50,337 nt of DNA, from positions 1 to 50,337 of IMG/VR virus record IMGVR_UViG_3300047510_001456; one strand, written 5' to 3'. The stretch comes from a virus. Below the pieces are notes generated by a model. The model was not told the DNA's origin and ran no database searches. It saw only the letters and a list, made by a program, of their open reading frames with translations. Shown in pieces: positions 7,555 to 15,297 of the stretch. How positions within the stretch are numbered: the first letter of the stretch is position 1; each line of letters starts with the position of its first letter. The position numbers were made by a program, and so were the translations under genes.

Positions 7555-8884
7555 ATTGTTGTTTGAGCCAGTCAAAGTCGTTGATTTTTGAAAGCATTAC
7601 AGGATTATTTTTATTCTCTTCTCCGAATTTTTTTCCTTCCAATGCTCCTCTTATAGCATCTTCGCCAAACTTTTTATCTATACCTGTAGTACACCATGCT
7701 TCTAATCTAGTTGCAGTTTCTTCTTCGAACTGCCTTTCGATGGATCGACTTGCTAATTTTACACATTCTCTAAATGCAGATTTCCAAGTATTAAAAGAAT
7801 CTGTATTAAATGCTGTAATATTTGAAATCGATTCCATCGCTTTAAATTGATTGCTAATAGACGTAGTCATATCCGGCGTTGACACATCCATATTCAATGT
7901 AAGATCTCGAGGAAGAAGTTTAACACCGCCGTAGCCATAAACTAGATCATTAATAGGATTTTTACTGCGCCATACGTGTACAATGTCTTTTTCCCATCTA
8001 GAAACTTTAAAATCAAAATTAAAATCTCCTTCTATAATCGCATCTCCATCAACTACCCAAAACATAAACGTCGAAGCTATTTCTGCAGCTTTTATATGTG
8101 CTTGATGTATTCCCTTCACTCCGTGAATTCGTTTGGCTTTAGGAAATCTTGTTATCAAATTTTCGTAATTCTCTTCAGCATTGGGTTCTTCGTAACTTAT
8201 AAAAATAATATCATAATCTGAACTCTTTGTAGCTACGATATCATATTCTTTTTTATCTACAGCGTATCTTAAATTAAATTCTCTTTTAGACAACGGTTTG
8301 TATTTGCTGCACAGCACCAAACCATTTATGTAAGAATGAGTTTCATTAGAAGAATTTTTAAAAATGTGATTTTCTCTTCTATCATAAACATTGTGATGGC
8401 TGAAATATAAATCTAATACAGCATCATCAATAACTTCGATCTCAGGCCATTTTAACCAAAAAATTTCATCGTCAATAATTTGATATTCTTCAAATGTCGA
8501 AGGGCTATAGATGTTGTACCTTTTAGGATTACTAACAACTATATCTATTTCTTTCTTGTCTGTAAAAAATCTATGATGAAACTCTTTCTGAGATATTTTT
8601 AACGATTTAGGAAATAAACAGATTCCATCATAGTGTTTTCCATTTTTAAAAACGTGAACATACATATCATCCCATTTAGTAGCTTTATATTCTAATAGAT
8701 TAAGATCGTCGCCGATCTCAAGATCGTCCCATATAACCCAAAACATTTTTGTGAAAGCGCGAGATCTTATGTCTTCGTATGATTCTATATTACATAGTCT
8801 CTGAGCAATAGGATACTTAGATTTGAATTTTTTCCAATCCTCATCCGATCCTTTAGTTCGAGAAACATAAAAAATATCATACAT
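7544..8884 (-). CDS. Tandem-domain glycosyltransferase-like protein
   Basis: A 446-residue protein built from two related domains. Residues 1 to about 220 begin MYDIFYVSRTKG, and residues about 223 to 446 begin YDIIFISYEEPNAEEN. Each has a beta strand, a helix with K-x-x-x-x-P-x-A-x-R, an alanine-rich helix and then a hydrophobic strand ending in acidic residues (FWVIWDDLE in the first, FWVVDGDA with Asp279 and Asp281 in the second). The second domain closely resembles the gene just upstream, including HGVKGxxxAHxxAAE and a later W-K/R-A-x-F-R-E segment. This looks like a GT-A-type fold with a DxD-like metal site, but no donor or acceptor can be inferred. ATG 8884 overlaps the previous stop by eight bases and is preferred over ATG 8917, which would overlap by 41; neither has a strong ribosome binding site. 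Confidence 0.6.
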   Translation of the reverse strand: MYDIFYVSRTKGSDEDWKKFKSKYPIAQRLCNIESYEDIRSRAFTKMFWVIWDDLEIGDDLNLLEYKATKWDDMYVHVFKNGKHYDGICLFPKSLKISQKEFHHRFFTDKKEIDIVVSNPKRYNIYSPSTFEEYQIIDDEIFWLKWPEIEVIDDAVLDLYFSHHNVYDRRENHIFKNSSNETHSYINGLVLCSKYKPLSKREFNLRYAVDKKEYDIVATKSSDYDIIFISYEEPNAEENYENLITRFPKAKRIHGVKGIHQAHIKAAEIASTFMFWVVDGDAIIEGDFNFDFKVSRWEKDIVHVWRSKNPINDLVYGYGGVKLLPRDLTLNMDVSTPDMTTSISNQFKAMESISNITAFNTDSFNTWKSAFRECVKLASRSIERQFEEETATRLEAWCTTGIDKKFGEDAIRGALEGKKFGEENKNNPVMLSKINDFDWLKQQYGI

Positions 8885-9791
8885 TTGCGGGCACAGGAAG
8901 TCTAAAATAAGTATCATTTAAATTCATTGTTTCATTATATAAATCTAACGTATACTTACTCTGTATAGAATCTAAATAAGGCCAATGTAGACCTAATTGT
9001 ACTTTAATTTTTTCTCCGAGATCTTTTGTAGCTTCAATTAATCCCGTATGATCGATTTCGTAACACTTTACATTTTCATTATAGATGTTACGCAGAATCT
9101 CAAAATCTCTTACATCAATATAATTCCAATCCGTACAGTTAGTCATCCAGGTGCCTAATCTAGCTCCCATAACTGCAAATAACCCATTTTCTTCATGAGC
9201 ACCTACTGTAGACCACATACGAAGTCTATGGATATTGTGCCACCATATGCGTTCTTGTATCTCTTGAGGCTGAACTTTTACTCCGTCAAGTAATGTCATC
9301 TTAACTCCTTCTCTAAAACCTGCTCTCCAGGCTTGGAAAGGACTACCCGTTATTATACTATCACTGAAACTTAAAGGAAAGTTTTTATATCCGTCTTCCC
9401 AACAAAAATCAACCTGTCCTCTATCGCTGTCAGAATTTTCATGTGTTTTCATTTTTAACACAAATTCTTTATTCCAGATTTTTAATCCTCCATTGCCATA
9501 ACGGAGTCCATTAATCACGTTGCGACCGCACCAGCCGTAGACTTGTATCTTAGGATCTTTCATATCAAGATCGATATTAAAAAATCTGGTATCTACTATG
9601 TTGTCAGCATCAACTGTAACAAACCAATTAGTCTCAGATTTTTCAGCGGCAGCTTTGTGTGCGTGGTCGCTGCCTTTAACTCCGTGAACACGTTTAGCCC
9701 AAGGAACTTTATTGCACAAGTCTGCATAATGCAGATCTGCATTAGGTTCGTCGTAACTTAAAAATACCACATCAAATTCTATAACTTTCAT
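8877..9791 (-). CDS. GT-A-type glycosyltransferase-like protein
   Basis: A 304-residue protein of a type I recall as common in T4-like marine phages. After an N-terminal strand (FDVVFLSYDEPNADLHY) come HGVKGSDHAHKAAAEK and WFVTVDADNIVD, in which Asp61-x-Asp63 fits the metal-binding DxD of GT-A glycosyltransferases. Downstream segments include GGLKIWNKEF, FQAWRAGFREGVKM and MWSTVGAHEENGLFAVMGAR. The family function is unproven; transfer of a sugar from a nucleotide sugar is the natural reading of the fold. It overlaps the upstream gene by four bases (ATGA) and the downstream tandem-domain paralogue by eight, so the two are probably produced and used together. No signal peptide or membrane segment is visible. 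Confidence 0.6.
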   Translation of the reverse strand: MKVIEFDVVFLSYDEPNADLHYADLCNKVPWAKRVHGVKGSDHAHKAAAEKSETNWFVTVDADNIVDTRFFNIDLDMKDPKIQVYGWCGRNVINGLRYGNGGLKIWNKEFVLKMKTHENSDSDRGQVDFCWEDGYKNFPLSFSDSIITGSPFQAWRAGFREGVKMTLLDGVKVQPQEIQERIWWHNIHRLRMWSTVGAHEENGLFAVMGARLGTWMTNCTDWNYIDVRDFEILRNIYNENVKCYEIDHTGLIEATKDLGEKIKVQLGLHWPYLDSIQSKYTLDLYNETMNLNDTYFRLPVPANV

Positions 9792-10384
9792 TTAATTTCC
9801 AAAGTATAATTAGAAAATAGTCTTCTAGTAAAAATACTAAATTTACTGCGTAATTTACACTTAAATTTTTGTGGATATGCTACTAATTCATCTATAGAAA
9901 ATTTTATCATTTCTTTTAAATTATTAGGATCATTATAACCAGTAATTAAAAATATCATTTCTTTTTCTCCCGGCCACGACATTTCTTTTAACGACGGATT
10001 GATTTTAAAGACGAGTTCTTCTTCTTTTCTACTGTACGTTATCTGAATATCAGGTTTAGATATGTTTGACCATTTTTTTTCAATTACTCTATGCAATACA
10101 TTATCAATCTTAGTTAATACGAGATCGTAATCTTGATTTTCTAAAATCTTAAAAGGAGTTTTACTGATATCTACTTTTATTGAAGATAGTGTTTTAACTC
10201 CGATTAATAAATCATCAGCCATATCAGAATCAATTTCTATACAGTTATTATCCATTATATCATTATGACTAGGAAAGACTTCTGTAACTGTTCCTGATTC
10301 TAAAGTAAATCGAATGTAGTATTTTATTACAGGAATGTCTATTGTTAAGTCGAAGTAATCTTCAACTACTGTTTCTTGGACCAT
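9788..10384 (-). CDS. Unknown 198-residue protein in the transferase cluster
   Basis: I do not recognise this protein. It is acidic in its first half (for example IEIDSDMADDLL) and basic at the C-terminus (FKCKLRSKFSIFTRR), with alternating hydrophobic patterns that suggest beta structure. There are no cysteine clusters, signal peptide, membrane segment or catalytic motif I can name. The start ATG 10384 has GAGGA about seven bases upstream and overlaps the preceding gene by 19 bases; the stop overlaps the next start by four. Its fixed place between two pairs of glycosyltransferase-like genes suggests an accessory or scaffold role in the same process, but that rests only on context. Confidence 0.7.
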   Translation of the reverse strand: MVQETVVEDYFDLTIDIPVIKYYIRFTLESGTVTEVFPSHNDIMDNNCIEIDSDMADDLLIGVKTLSSIKVDISKTPFKILENQDYDLVLTKIDNVLHRVIEKKWSNISKPDIQITYSRKEEELVFKINPSLKEMSWPGEKEMIFLITGYNDPNNLKEMIKFSIDELVAYPQKFKCKLRSKFSIFTRRLFSNYTLEIK

Positions 10385-11211
10385 AAAATATCCTCTAGAA
10401 GGCTCACATATTCATTAGTCATTAGATCTTTTTCAACGTAATGGATAATGTTTGTTTGTTCAAAATTTCCTATCTTTAAATTTCCTTGATCATTTAAATA
10501 AAATCCTACGTGATCAGTAACTTTATCTGAAGAAAATGACCAGTCTTGTATCCTAGGTTTTAAATGTGTTACTCGAGGAAAATCTAAATTATAACTAATT
10601 TTGTCTGAGATATCTAAAATTTTTGCACTGAGAGAAAACGCTTCATCGGTACCTAAAATTTTTGGAATGTGGCTACTTAAAAATAAGTTTGAAAATTCTA
10701 TAGGATTTTCTATAATAAATCTTCCTAGAGTAAAAAATTCTTTTGCTAGGTCAGAATTTTTTTCAAAATAAGTGTAGAAACTATAAAGGTTAGGAAGTTC
10801 ATTTTTTTCAAAAGTTTTTCTATAAAAATTGTCTTTAACAAGCTCGTCTCTAAATGTATAACTTTTGCTCGGTAGATATAATTCTGTTTTATTTTCAATA
10901 AAATAATCTACCCAATGACTGTAATCTCTTAGGAATAACATATCTGCGTCTAAACATACTGTGTGTTCGAACGGTGTTAATTCATCCATCCATGACCTGC
11001 CATCCCATCCTTGCTTTTCGTTCCATTCTATTACATTGTCAAATACCCACGGTGAATTAAGATCTCTAACTTTAGATTTGTCATCTATCACCAGTGCTAC
11101 TTTATCGTACCCTGCTTTTTGGGTATTTTTAATGCTAATGGCTAAACAATAGGCCATCTTAAGATAGTCTACATTTTCATTAGATGCAAATATTAGGTAT
11201 CCAAAATTCAT
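10366..11211 (-). CDS. Glycosyltransferase-like protein, GT8-type DxD
   Basis: A 281-residue protein with the outline of a retaining GT-A (GT8-like) glycosyltransferase. The N-terminal MNFGYLIFASNENVDYL forms a nucleotide-binding strand and loop. VALVIDDKS is a second strand. HTVCLDADMLFLRDY carries the DxD motif (Asp88, Asp90), which normally binds a metal and the nucleotide-sugar diphosphate. It is paralogous to the upstream gene (LIFAxN near the start, then L-x-D-x-D followed by hydrophobics). The start overlaps that gene by four bases. The substrate cannot be read from sequence. Candidate acceptors are host surface glycans or virion proteins made from the adjacent fibre genes. Confidence 0.62.
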   Translation of the reverse strand: MNFGYLIFASNENVDYLKMAYCLAISIKNTQKAGYDKVALVIDDKSKVRDLNSPWVFDNVIEWNEKQGWDGRSWMDELTPFEHTVCLDADMLFLRDYSHWVDYFIENKTELYLPSKSYTFRDELVKDNFYRKTFEKNELPNLYSFYTYFEKNSDLAKEFFTLGRFIIENPIEFSNLFLSSHIPKILGTDEAFSLSAKILDISDKISYNLDFPRVTHLKPRIQDWSFSSDKVTDHVGFYLNDQGNLKIGNFEQTNIIHYVEKDLMTNEYVSLLEDILWSKKQ

Positions 11212-12068
11212 ATTAATTCCATTAAAATATCTTTATTTCTAATAATGCTCTGTTTATTCATGATATGAACATCGGTGTTTATAATTTTTGCAGATTTGTA
11301 ATTTCCATCATCATGCGGATTCATTAAAATTATCATTTTTCCATTGCTGTCAATTTCTAATACTGTATCTTTATCTAATACAGAAGTTATCGGAGGAAGA
11401 TTATAAACATTTTCGACCTCATAACCACTTAATATATGCTTGGCAATGCTGAAAGCAATATCATTTCTAAACTGAGACGGATTGAATCTAAAAAGATCGG
11501 CAAAATAAACATAATTTAACTTTATAAATTCTACCAATTTAAAGAAAAACTCACTTTCTTTATTTTTTTTGAACATAACTGTCGTAGCCCACAACAAGGG
11601 AATACTCGATTCAGAAATTCTTTTATCTAAATATCCCGGACGATCTTCTAAGATATCATTCAAAGAATCTCCAATCATAACACTAGATTCGACATTCCAA
11701 AATTCGTTTAGTCTATTGGTAAAAATTAAAAAATCGCTGTCTATTAATAATGTATTGTTATACGGAGTTAACGAATATGCATCACATCTATTAGAATTCA
11801 AAAATGGTACTGTCTGATGATGAAATCCGTCATGGAGTTTTCTTGTATTTTCTGTATAGGGATATTCTATTTCTATGATATTTTCAAAAATATCATTTAA
11901 CTTTTTCTCCAGTCCACTTTTTATTAACCAATTCAAAGTTCCGTTATCTGTTACTAACGATACTGGCAATTGAAGATTTTTCTTGGCTAGCCCGCCCGAT
12001 ATCATTGCCATCACTCCGTAATCAATAAAAGGACTGTTGTGAGCAAAAATTAATATGCCATTGTTCAT
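11208..12068 (-). CDS. Glycosyltransferase-like protein with DSD motif
   Basis: A 286-residue protein starting MNNGILIFAHNSPFIDYGVM and containing VSLVTDNG, then NTLLIDSDFLIF, where Asp110-x-Asp112 is a DxD-type metal site. The order of elements parallels the downstream 281-residue gene, and the two look like diverged duplicates. A later IIEIEYPYTENTRKLHDGF block probably lines the acceptor side. No membrane anchor is seen. It overlaps its neighbours by four bases on each side (ATGA junctions), which is typical of translational coupling. I read it as a GT-A fold enzyme of unknown specificity; the alternative is a degenerate, non-catalytic sugar-binding relative. Confidence 0.58.
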   Translation of the reverse strand: MNNGILIFAHNSPFIDYGVMAMISGGLAKKNLQLPVSLVTDNGTLNWLIKSGLEKKLNDIFENIIEIEYPYTENTRKLHDGFHHQTVPFLNSNRCDAYSLTPYNNTLLIDSDFLIFTNRLNEFWNVESSVMIGDSLNDILEDRPGYLDKRISESSIPLLWATTVMFKKNKESEFFFKLVEFIKLNYVYFADLFRFNPSQFRNDIAFSIAKHILSGYEVENVYNLPPITSVLDKDTVLEIDSNGKMIILMNPHDDGNYKSAKIINTDVHIMNKQSIIRNKDILMELI

Positions 12069-12415
12069 AGTTCTAAAAGTTTTTCCAACGATCTAGTTTT
12101 TTTAACTTTTTCATATTCTTTATAATATTCCAAAGTAGAGGTAAAATATCTGTCTAATATTTCATTTTTAAACTCATCTAGATCATTAATTAAAATTGGA
12201 TTATTATTAGAATCTAAAAGAGGTACATCATTTTTTCTACCGTTATTAATAAGCATATCGACAAAAGTTATCAATGTCATATCTATTTTAAACACACCTC
12301 CACCATGGCCGTAGGTAAGCCTAGCTTCATTCTTTTCTTTTAAAATTTTTCGTTGAATTGAAAACGTATGCCTGAAATTAGAAAAATCTAAGGCTTTTCG
12401 AAGACGTTCATCCAT
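12065..12415 (-). CDS. Small conserved-type unknown protein, first gene of the accessory operon
   Basis: A 116-residue protein with a charged, helical look, containing ARLTYGHGGGVFKIDMTLITFVDML near residues 31-56 and ending in a helical KKTRSLEKLLEL. I think similar small proteins occur in T4-like marine phages, but I know no function for them. It is the first gene after a late-promoter-like box (12444-12451) and has a strong G-rich ribosome binding site (AAGGGGG) a few bases before ATG 12415. Its stop overlaps the start of the DSD transferase by four bases, so it leads the accessory polycistron. Confidence 0.72.
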   Translation of the reverse strand: MDERLRKALDFSNFRHTFSIQRKILKEKNEARLTYGHGGGVFKIDMTLITFVDMLINNGRKNDVPLLDSNNNPILINDLDEFKNEILDRYFTSTLEYYKEYEKVKKTRSLEKLLEL

Positions 12416-12443
12416 CTATACCCCCTTAATTAAAGTAGCACAT

Positions 12444-12451
12444 TATTTAGT
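12444..12451 (-). promoter_or_regulatory. Late-promoter-like box ACTAAATA before the accessory operon
   Basis: On the minus strand the bases read ACTAAATA, close to the T4 late consensus TATAAATA and to the CTAAATA form I recall for cyanophages. It lies 28 bases before ATG 12415, leaving room for a start site and the G-rich ribosome binding site. It overlaps a perfect dyad. Confidence 0.5.
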
Positions 12452-12461
12452 GCCACTAAAT
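12445..12461. repeat. 17-base perfect dyad overlapping the late-promoter box
   Basis: ATTTAGTG and CACTAAAT form eight-base arms around one central C. The dyad lies in the 60-base gap between the 339-residue structural gene and the accessory operon. It could be an operator or simply a symmetric promoter. A terminator is less likely because no T-run follows on the minus strand. Confidence 0.6.
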
Positions 12462-12475
12462 TTAGGGGTACAAGA

Positions 12476-13495
12476 TTATGAACCGGAGATTGCAGTATTG
12501 CTGTATGTAGGTAAAGTAATTGTCCAAACTGGTTGAACAGTAGGCGGAGTTACTATAGGTAATAAATTGATTCCTGCTGTACTTCCAGCATAAGTTTGGG
12601 TAACTGTTAAATTCAAAGTTCCATCCACTACATCCGCCGGCGGGTTAGTCAATGCCGGATTTCCAGCGTTCGTATCAGGATCTGTATATCCGTCAGTCCA
12701 GGTAATTGTGAAAACAATAGATGTTGCTGTGAACGTAGAAGTGCCTACCGCTCCACTTACTAATCTGGCTCGTAATCTCCATGTGTTTGAAGCATAAGGA
12801 GCCGAAGACGTAATTGAATACCAAATTTGATCAGATGTTGTGAGATTATAAAAATTAACTCCCTGATTTCCACTGTTAGCTGCACCTAACCCTTGTGTGC
12901 CAGCAGACGTTAAAGTACTAGACCAAATAGTATTTTGAGAGGACGAGGCGCCGCCTGTTCTACTACTATTAAAATTTACTCTGCCTCCGCTGTTAAAAAA
13001 GTAACGCATTGCATCTGAGCTAGGAAATGTAACTGTAACTGTACAAGAAACTGCAGAACTCCAGCTAGTAGTTCTTGTAATAGGCATAACAAGATCTGTG
13101 CCACCACTATCTTTAACTGCTACTGTACTAAAATATCCGGTTCCAAGATTAAATTTGTTGGCAATTGCCGTAGTAGTTAAAGAATCATACTGTGTTATAG
13201 GGTGTGTAGCTCCGTATCGGATAACATCGCCGCTATTCACAGTTGTTACTGTGGGGCTAGTTCCGTCTTGGTGCAATCTAGCGTTAAGTATATCACTTTT
13301 TAGATTTTCAAACTGTGCCTTAGTAATAGATTGTCCTTCTGATACAGAGGAACTCATTAACTGCTGTCCATAGCCAAATGTATAATCAGTCACTCCGGTA
13401 GTGGGATTCGTTGTACCTGTGCCCATAACAGCTATGATTTTATTTCTAATAGCGTTATAGTCCGCTGCTGATATTTGTGATCCGACTGATGCCAT
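12476..13495 (-). CDS. Putative virion/tail structural protein
   Basis: A 339-residue protein rich in Ser, Thr, Gly and Asn with few charged residues, as in extended phage fibre or decoration proteins. The N-terminus has a helical ISAADYNAIRNKIIAVMGTG followed by FGYGQQLMSSSV and FENLKSDILNARLHQDG. This pattern is familiar to me from marine T4-like structural proteins, but no name is secure. The middle is beta-rich (CTVTVTFPSSDAMRYFF, SNTWRLRARLV). It is the last gene of the fibre block, twelve bases from the gene before it, with AAGGAAG upstream of ATG 13495. It probably assembles at the tail or fibre tip. No enzymatic motif is seen. Confidence 0.6.
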   Translation of the reverse strand: MASVGSQISAADYNAIRNKIIAVMGTGTTNPTTGVTDYTFGYGQQLMSSSVSEGQSITKAQFENLKSDILNARLHQDGTSPTVTTVNSGDVIRYGATHPITQYDSLTTTAIANKFNLGTGYFSTVAVKDSGGTDLVMPITRTTSWSSAVSCTVTVTFPSSDAMRYFFNSGGRVNFNSSRTGGASSSQNTIWSSTLTSAGTQGLGAANSGNQGVNFYNLTTSDQIWYSITSSAPYASNTWRLRARLVSGAVGTSTFTATSIVFTITWTDGYTDPDTNAGNPALTNPPADVVDGTLNLTVTQTYAGSTAGINLLPIVTPPTVQPVWTITLPTYSNTAISGS

Positions 13496-13507
13496 TTTTA
13501 TTCTTCC

Positions 13508-15256
13508 TTATATTACAATACATTCAACAAGTTTTTGCTGTACTTCATCGTTGGTTTCTAAGGCTATAGCAAACACATCAGAATGCGAATGATGGGTAGC
13601 TTTTTGAGCAGTACCGTTATTGACTGCGATTAGACGATCGCCCTTTTTAATTGATCCTACAACTTTAACAGGGACTCTTCCCTTAAGTGCTACTGCTACA
13701 CCACCAGATAAATTGTTGTTCATAAGATATGCAGGGAACTCTGAAATAACTCCTATCGCTCTATCTCCAAATTTTGATGCTGTGATCTCTTTTTCGCCGC
13801 CTACAGACACAACTGTTCCTACTTCATAATCTTGATCTGGTAGGTATTTTTCTGCTAAATCGCCGTATTCTGCTGCTGTGGCTGTGCCTCTAAACTTAAC
13901 AGCATATATATCACCGGATGCATCTCTAGCTGCTATAGTACTGGCTGTTGCTGTAGTCTTTGCTGAACGATAATTTGGATCTGTGTCGGACGCACCATCA
14001 TTAATTCTTAATCTATCACTTTTATCCGAAATTCCTACAAATTGATTTGCTAAAATATTTCCTGACGAGTTTCTTATAGGAATAGTGCTGTTAGCCACAG
14101 CTTCGGATGCAGAAACACCTCCTAACGTAGATGCTGATGTTGCAGTTCCTGTAACGCTACCTGTGACGTTACCTGTGACATTACCTGTAAGACTACCAGT
14201 ATAAACTTTAGTGGTAGCATTATATGCCACAGAATTGTCGCTGGCTAGCACATTTCCTTTATGAACACCAGTTGTGTTTCCGGTAACATTACCCACTAAT
14301 GAACCGTTAAATGTTGAAGCAGTAACCTGTAGCCAGGATGAACCCGTTGTTCCTAAATTAAACGTTGCATCTGCTGCTGGAAATACTCCAGTAGTTCCAA
14401 TTCTTAAAACATCAAGATCTATCGCTGTCTTAATTCTAAATGTTATGTTATCACCAAGCTGATTTTCTAACAAAACATTATTACCATCTTCAACCCAAAT
14501 TCTCAAATCGTTTTGATCACCGATAGTTATTCCCGAATCAGCTACAGACAAACCTGTTGAAAAAGTAGCTGCGCCGGCTCTTACAAAATCTGTAGCAGAA
14601 AAACCACCTAACTTTAAAGCATTAGAAGAAGTGCCCCAAAAATAATGATCTGTACTGGTAACTCCTGTAGTTCCGTTGGTGTTAACTAAGTTAATGCCTT
14701 TCTTAATATCTAGAAAACCTGTGATAGGGTTAGATGTATTCAATCTAAAAGCATCGGCACTTAGGATCGCAACAACTTCTCCTTCGGAAACTAATTTTAA
14801 AATAGAGTGATTATTATTAACATCATCTTTTACTGTATCTTGAACTGCTGCAGATTCACCGGTAGTAGGGCTGGCTTCAGGTCCAATTAATATGTATTCT
14901 GTTCCGTTCCAGGTATAAAGCTGTTCTGCACTTGTGTCAAACCACATATCTCCTGGTTGTAATCCTGGAGGGGGTTCAACTCCAATCTCTGCACCACTAG
15001 CAGTTCTGAATCTAGTACCGTCAAAAAACTTAAGCTTTTTACTACCAGTATCAAACCAAATTTGACCTGTAATTCTTTTTGGAGGGGCTGTCGTATTGGC
15101 AAAATTCTCTAGCAAGTGAAGAAAATTTTCATTTTGCACTTCGCCATAACCAGCATAATTTTTACCAACAAATCTTAGATCTGTAGTAGTGTCAATAGTA
15201 CCGTCATCGACTGATACTAAAAAAGTGCCGTTAAATTTATCAACTTGATATGCCAT
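13508..15256 (-). CDS. Tail-fibre-type protein with G2-peptidase-like C-terminus
   Basis: A 582-residue fibre-type protein. Residues 1 to about 130 form the module shared by four consecutive genes: VDKFNGTFLVSVDDGTIDTT, GYGEVQNENFLHLLENFAN, ITGQIWFDT, then a second WFDTSAEQLYTWNG ending LIGPEAS. The middle has glycine-valine-threonine fibre repeats (TGNVTGNVTGSVTG). The C-terminus (from about residue 455) starts AEYGDLAEKYLPDQDYEVGT and contains AIGVISEFPAYLMN. This arrangement resembles the G2-type autoprocessing/intramolecular chaperone domain of phage appendages. If correct, that domain may help trimerise the fibre and then be cut off; I cannot assign the catalytic residues. Its own late-promoter-like box and CGGAG site lie upstream. 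Confidence 0.72.
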   Translation of the reverse strand: MAYQVDKFNGTFLVSVDDGTIDTTTDLRFVGKNYAGYGEVQNENFLHLLENFANTTAPPKRITGQIWFDTGSKKLKFFDGTRFRTASGAEIGVEPPPGLQPGDMWFDTSAEQLYTWNGTEYILIGPEASPTTGESAAVQDTVKDDVNNNHSILKLVSEGEVVAILSADAFRLNTSNPITGFLDIKKGINLVNTNGTTGVTSTDHYFWGTSSNALKLGGFSATDFVRAGAATFSTGLSVADSGITIGDQNDLRIWVEDGNNVLLENQLGDNITFRIKTAIDLDVLRIGTTGVFPAADATFNLGTTGSSWLQVTASTFNGSLVGNVTGNTTGVHKGNVLASDNSVAYNATTKVYTGSLTGNVTGNVTGSVTGTATSASTLGGVSASEAVANSTIPIRNSSGNILANQFVGISDKSDRLRINDGASDTDPNYRSAKTTATASTIAARDASGDIYAVKFRGTATAAEYGDLAEKYLPDQDYEVGTVVSVGGEKEITASKFGDRAIGVISEFPAYLMNNNLSGGVAVALKGRVPVKVVGSIKKGDRLIAVNNGTAQKATHHSHSDVFAIALETNDEVQQKLVECIVI

Positions 15257-15276
15257 CTATAAACTCCGATATTCAG

Positions 15277-15284
15277 TATTTATG
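15277..15284 (-). promoter_or_regulatory. Late-promoter-like box CATAAATA
   Basis: CATAAATA on the minus strand, seven of eight bases matching the T4 late consensus TATAAATA, lies 20 bases before ATG 15256 in a 41-base gap. A CGGAG ribosome binding site (15264-15268) sits between box and start. It would give the last two fibre-block genes their own late transcript. Confidence 0.55.
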
Positions 15285-15297
15285 CGTTAAACTATTC

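Noticed and set aside
1173-12415. A RiPP cluster with a small precursor peptide
   Set aside because: No short precursor-like gene, export gene or peptidase gene is visible among the tightly packed genes; the 116- and 198-residue proteins do not look like leader-core precursors.
12445-12461. Dyad considered as a transcription terminator
   Set aside because: The stem is short and AT-rich and is not followed by a T-run on the minus strand; it overlaps a late-promoter-like box, which fits better.
14140-14300. Short near-repeats that could suggest a CRISPR-like or direct-repeat array
   Set aside because: They encode TGNVTG-type fibre repeats in frame; spacing and sequence vary and there are no unique spacers.
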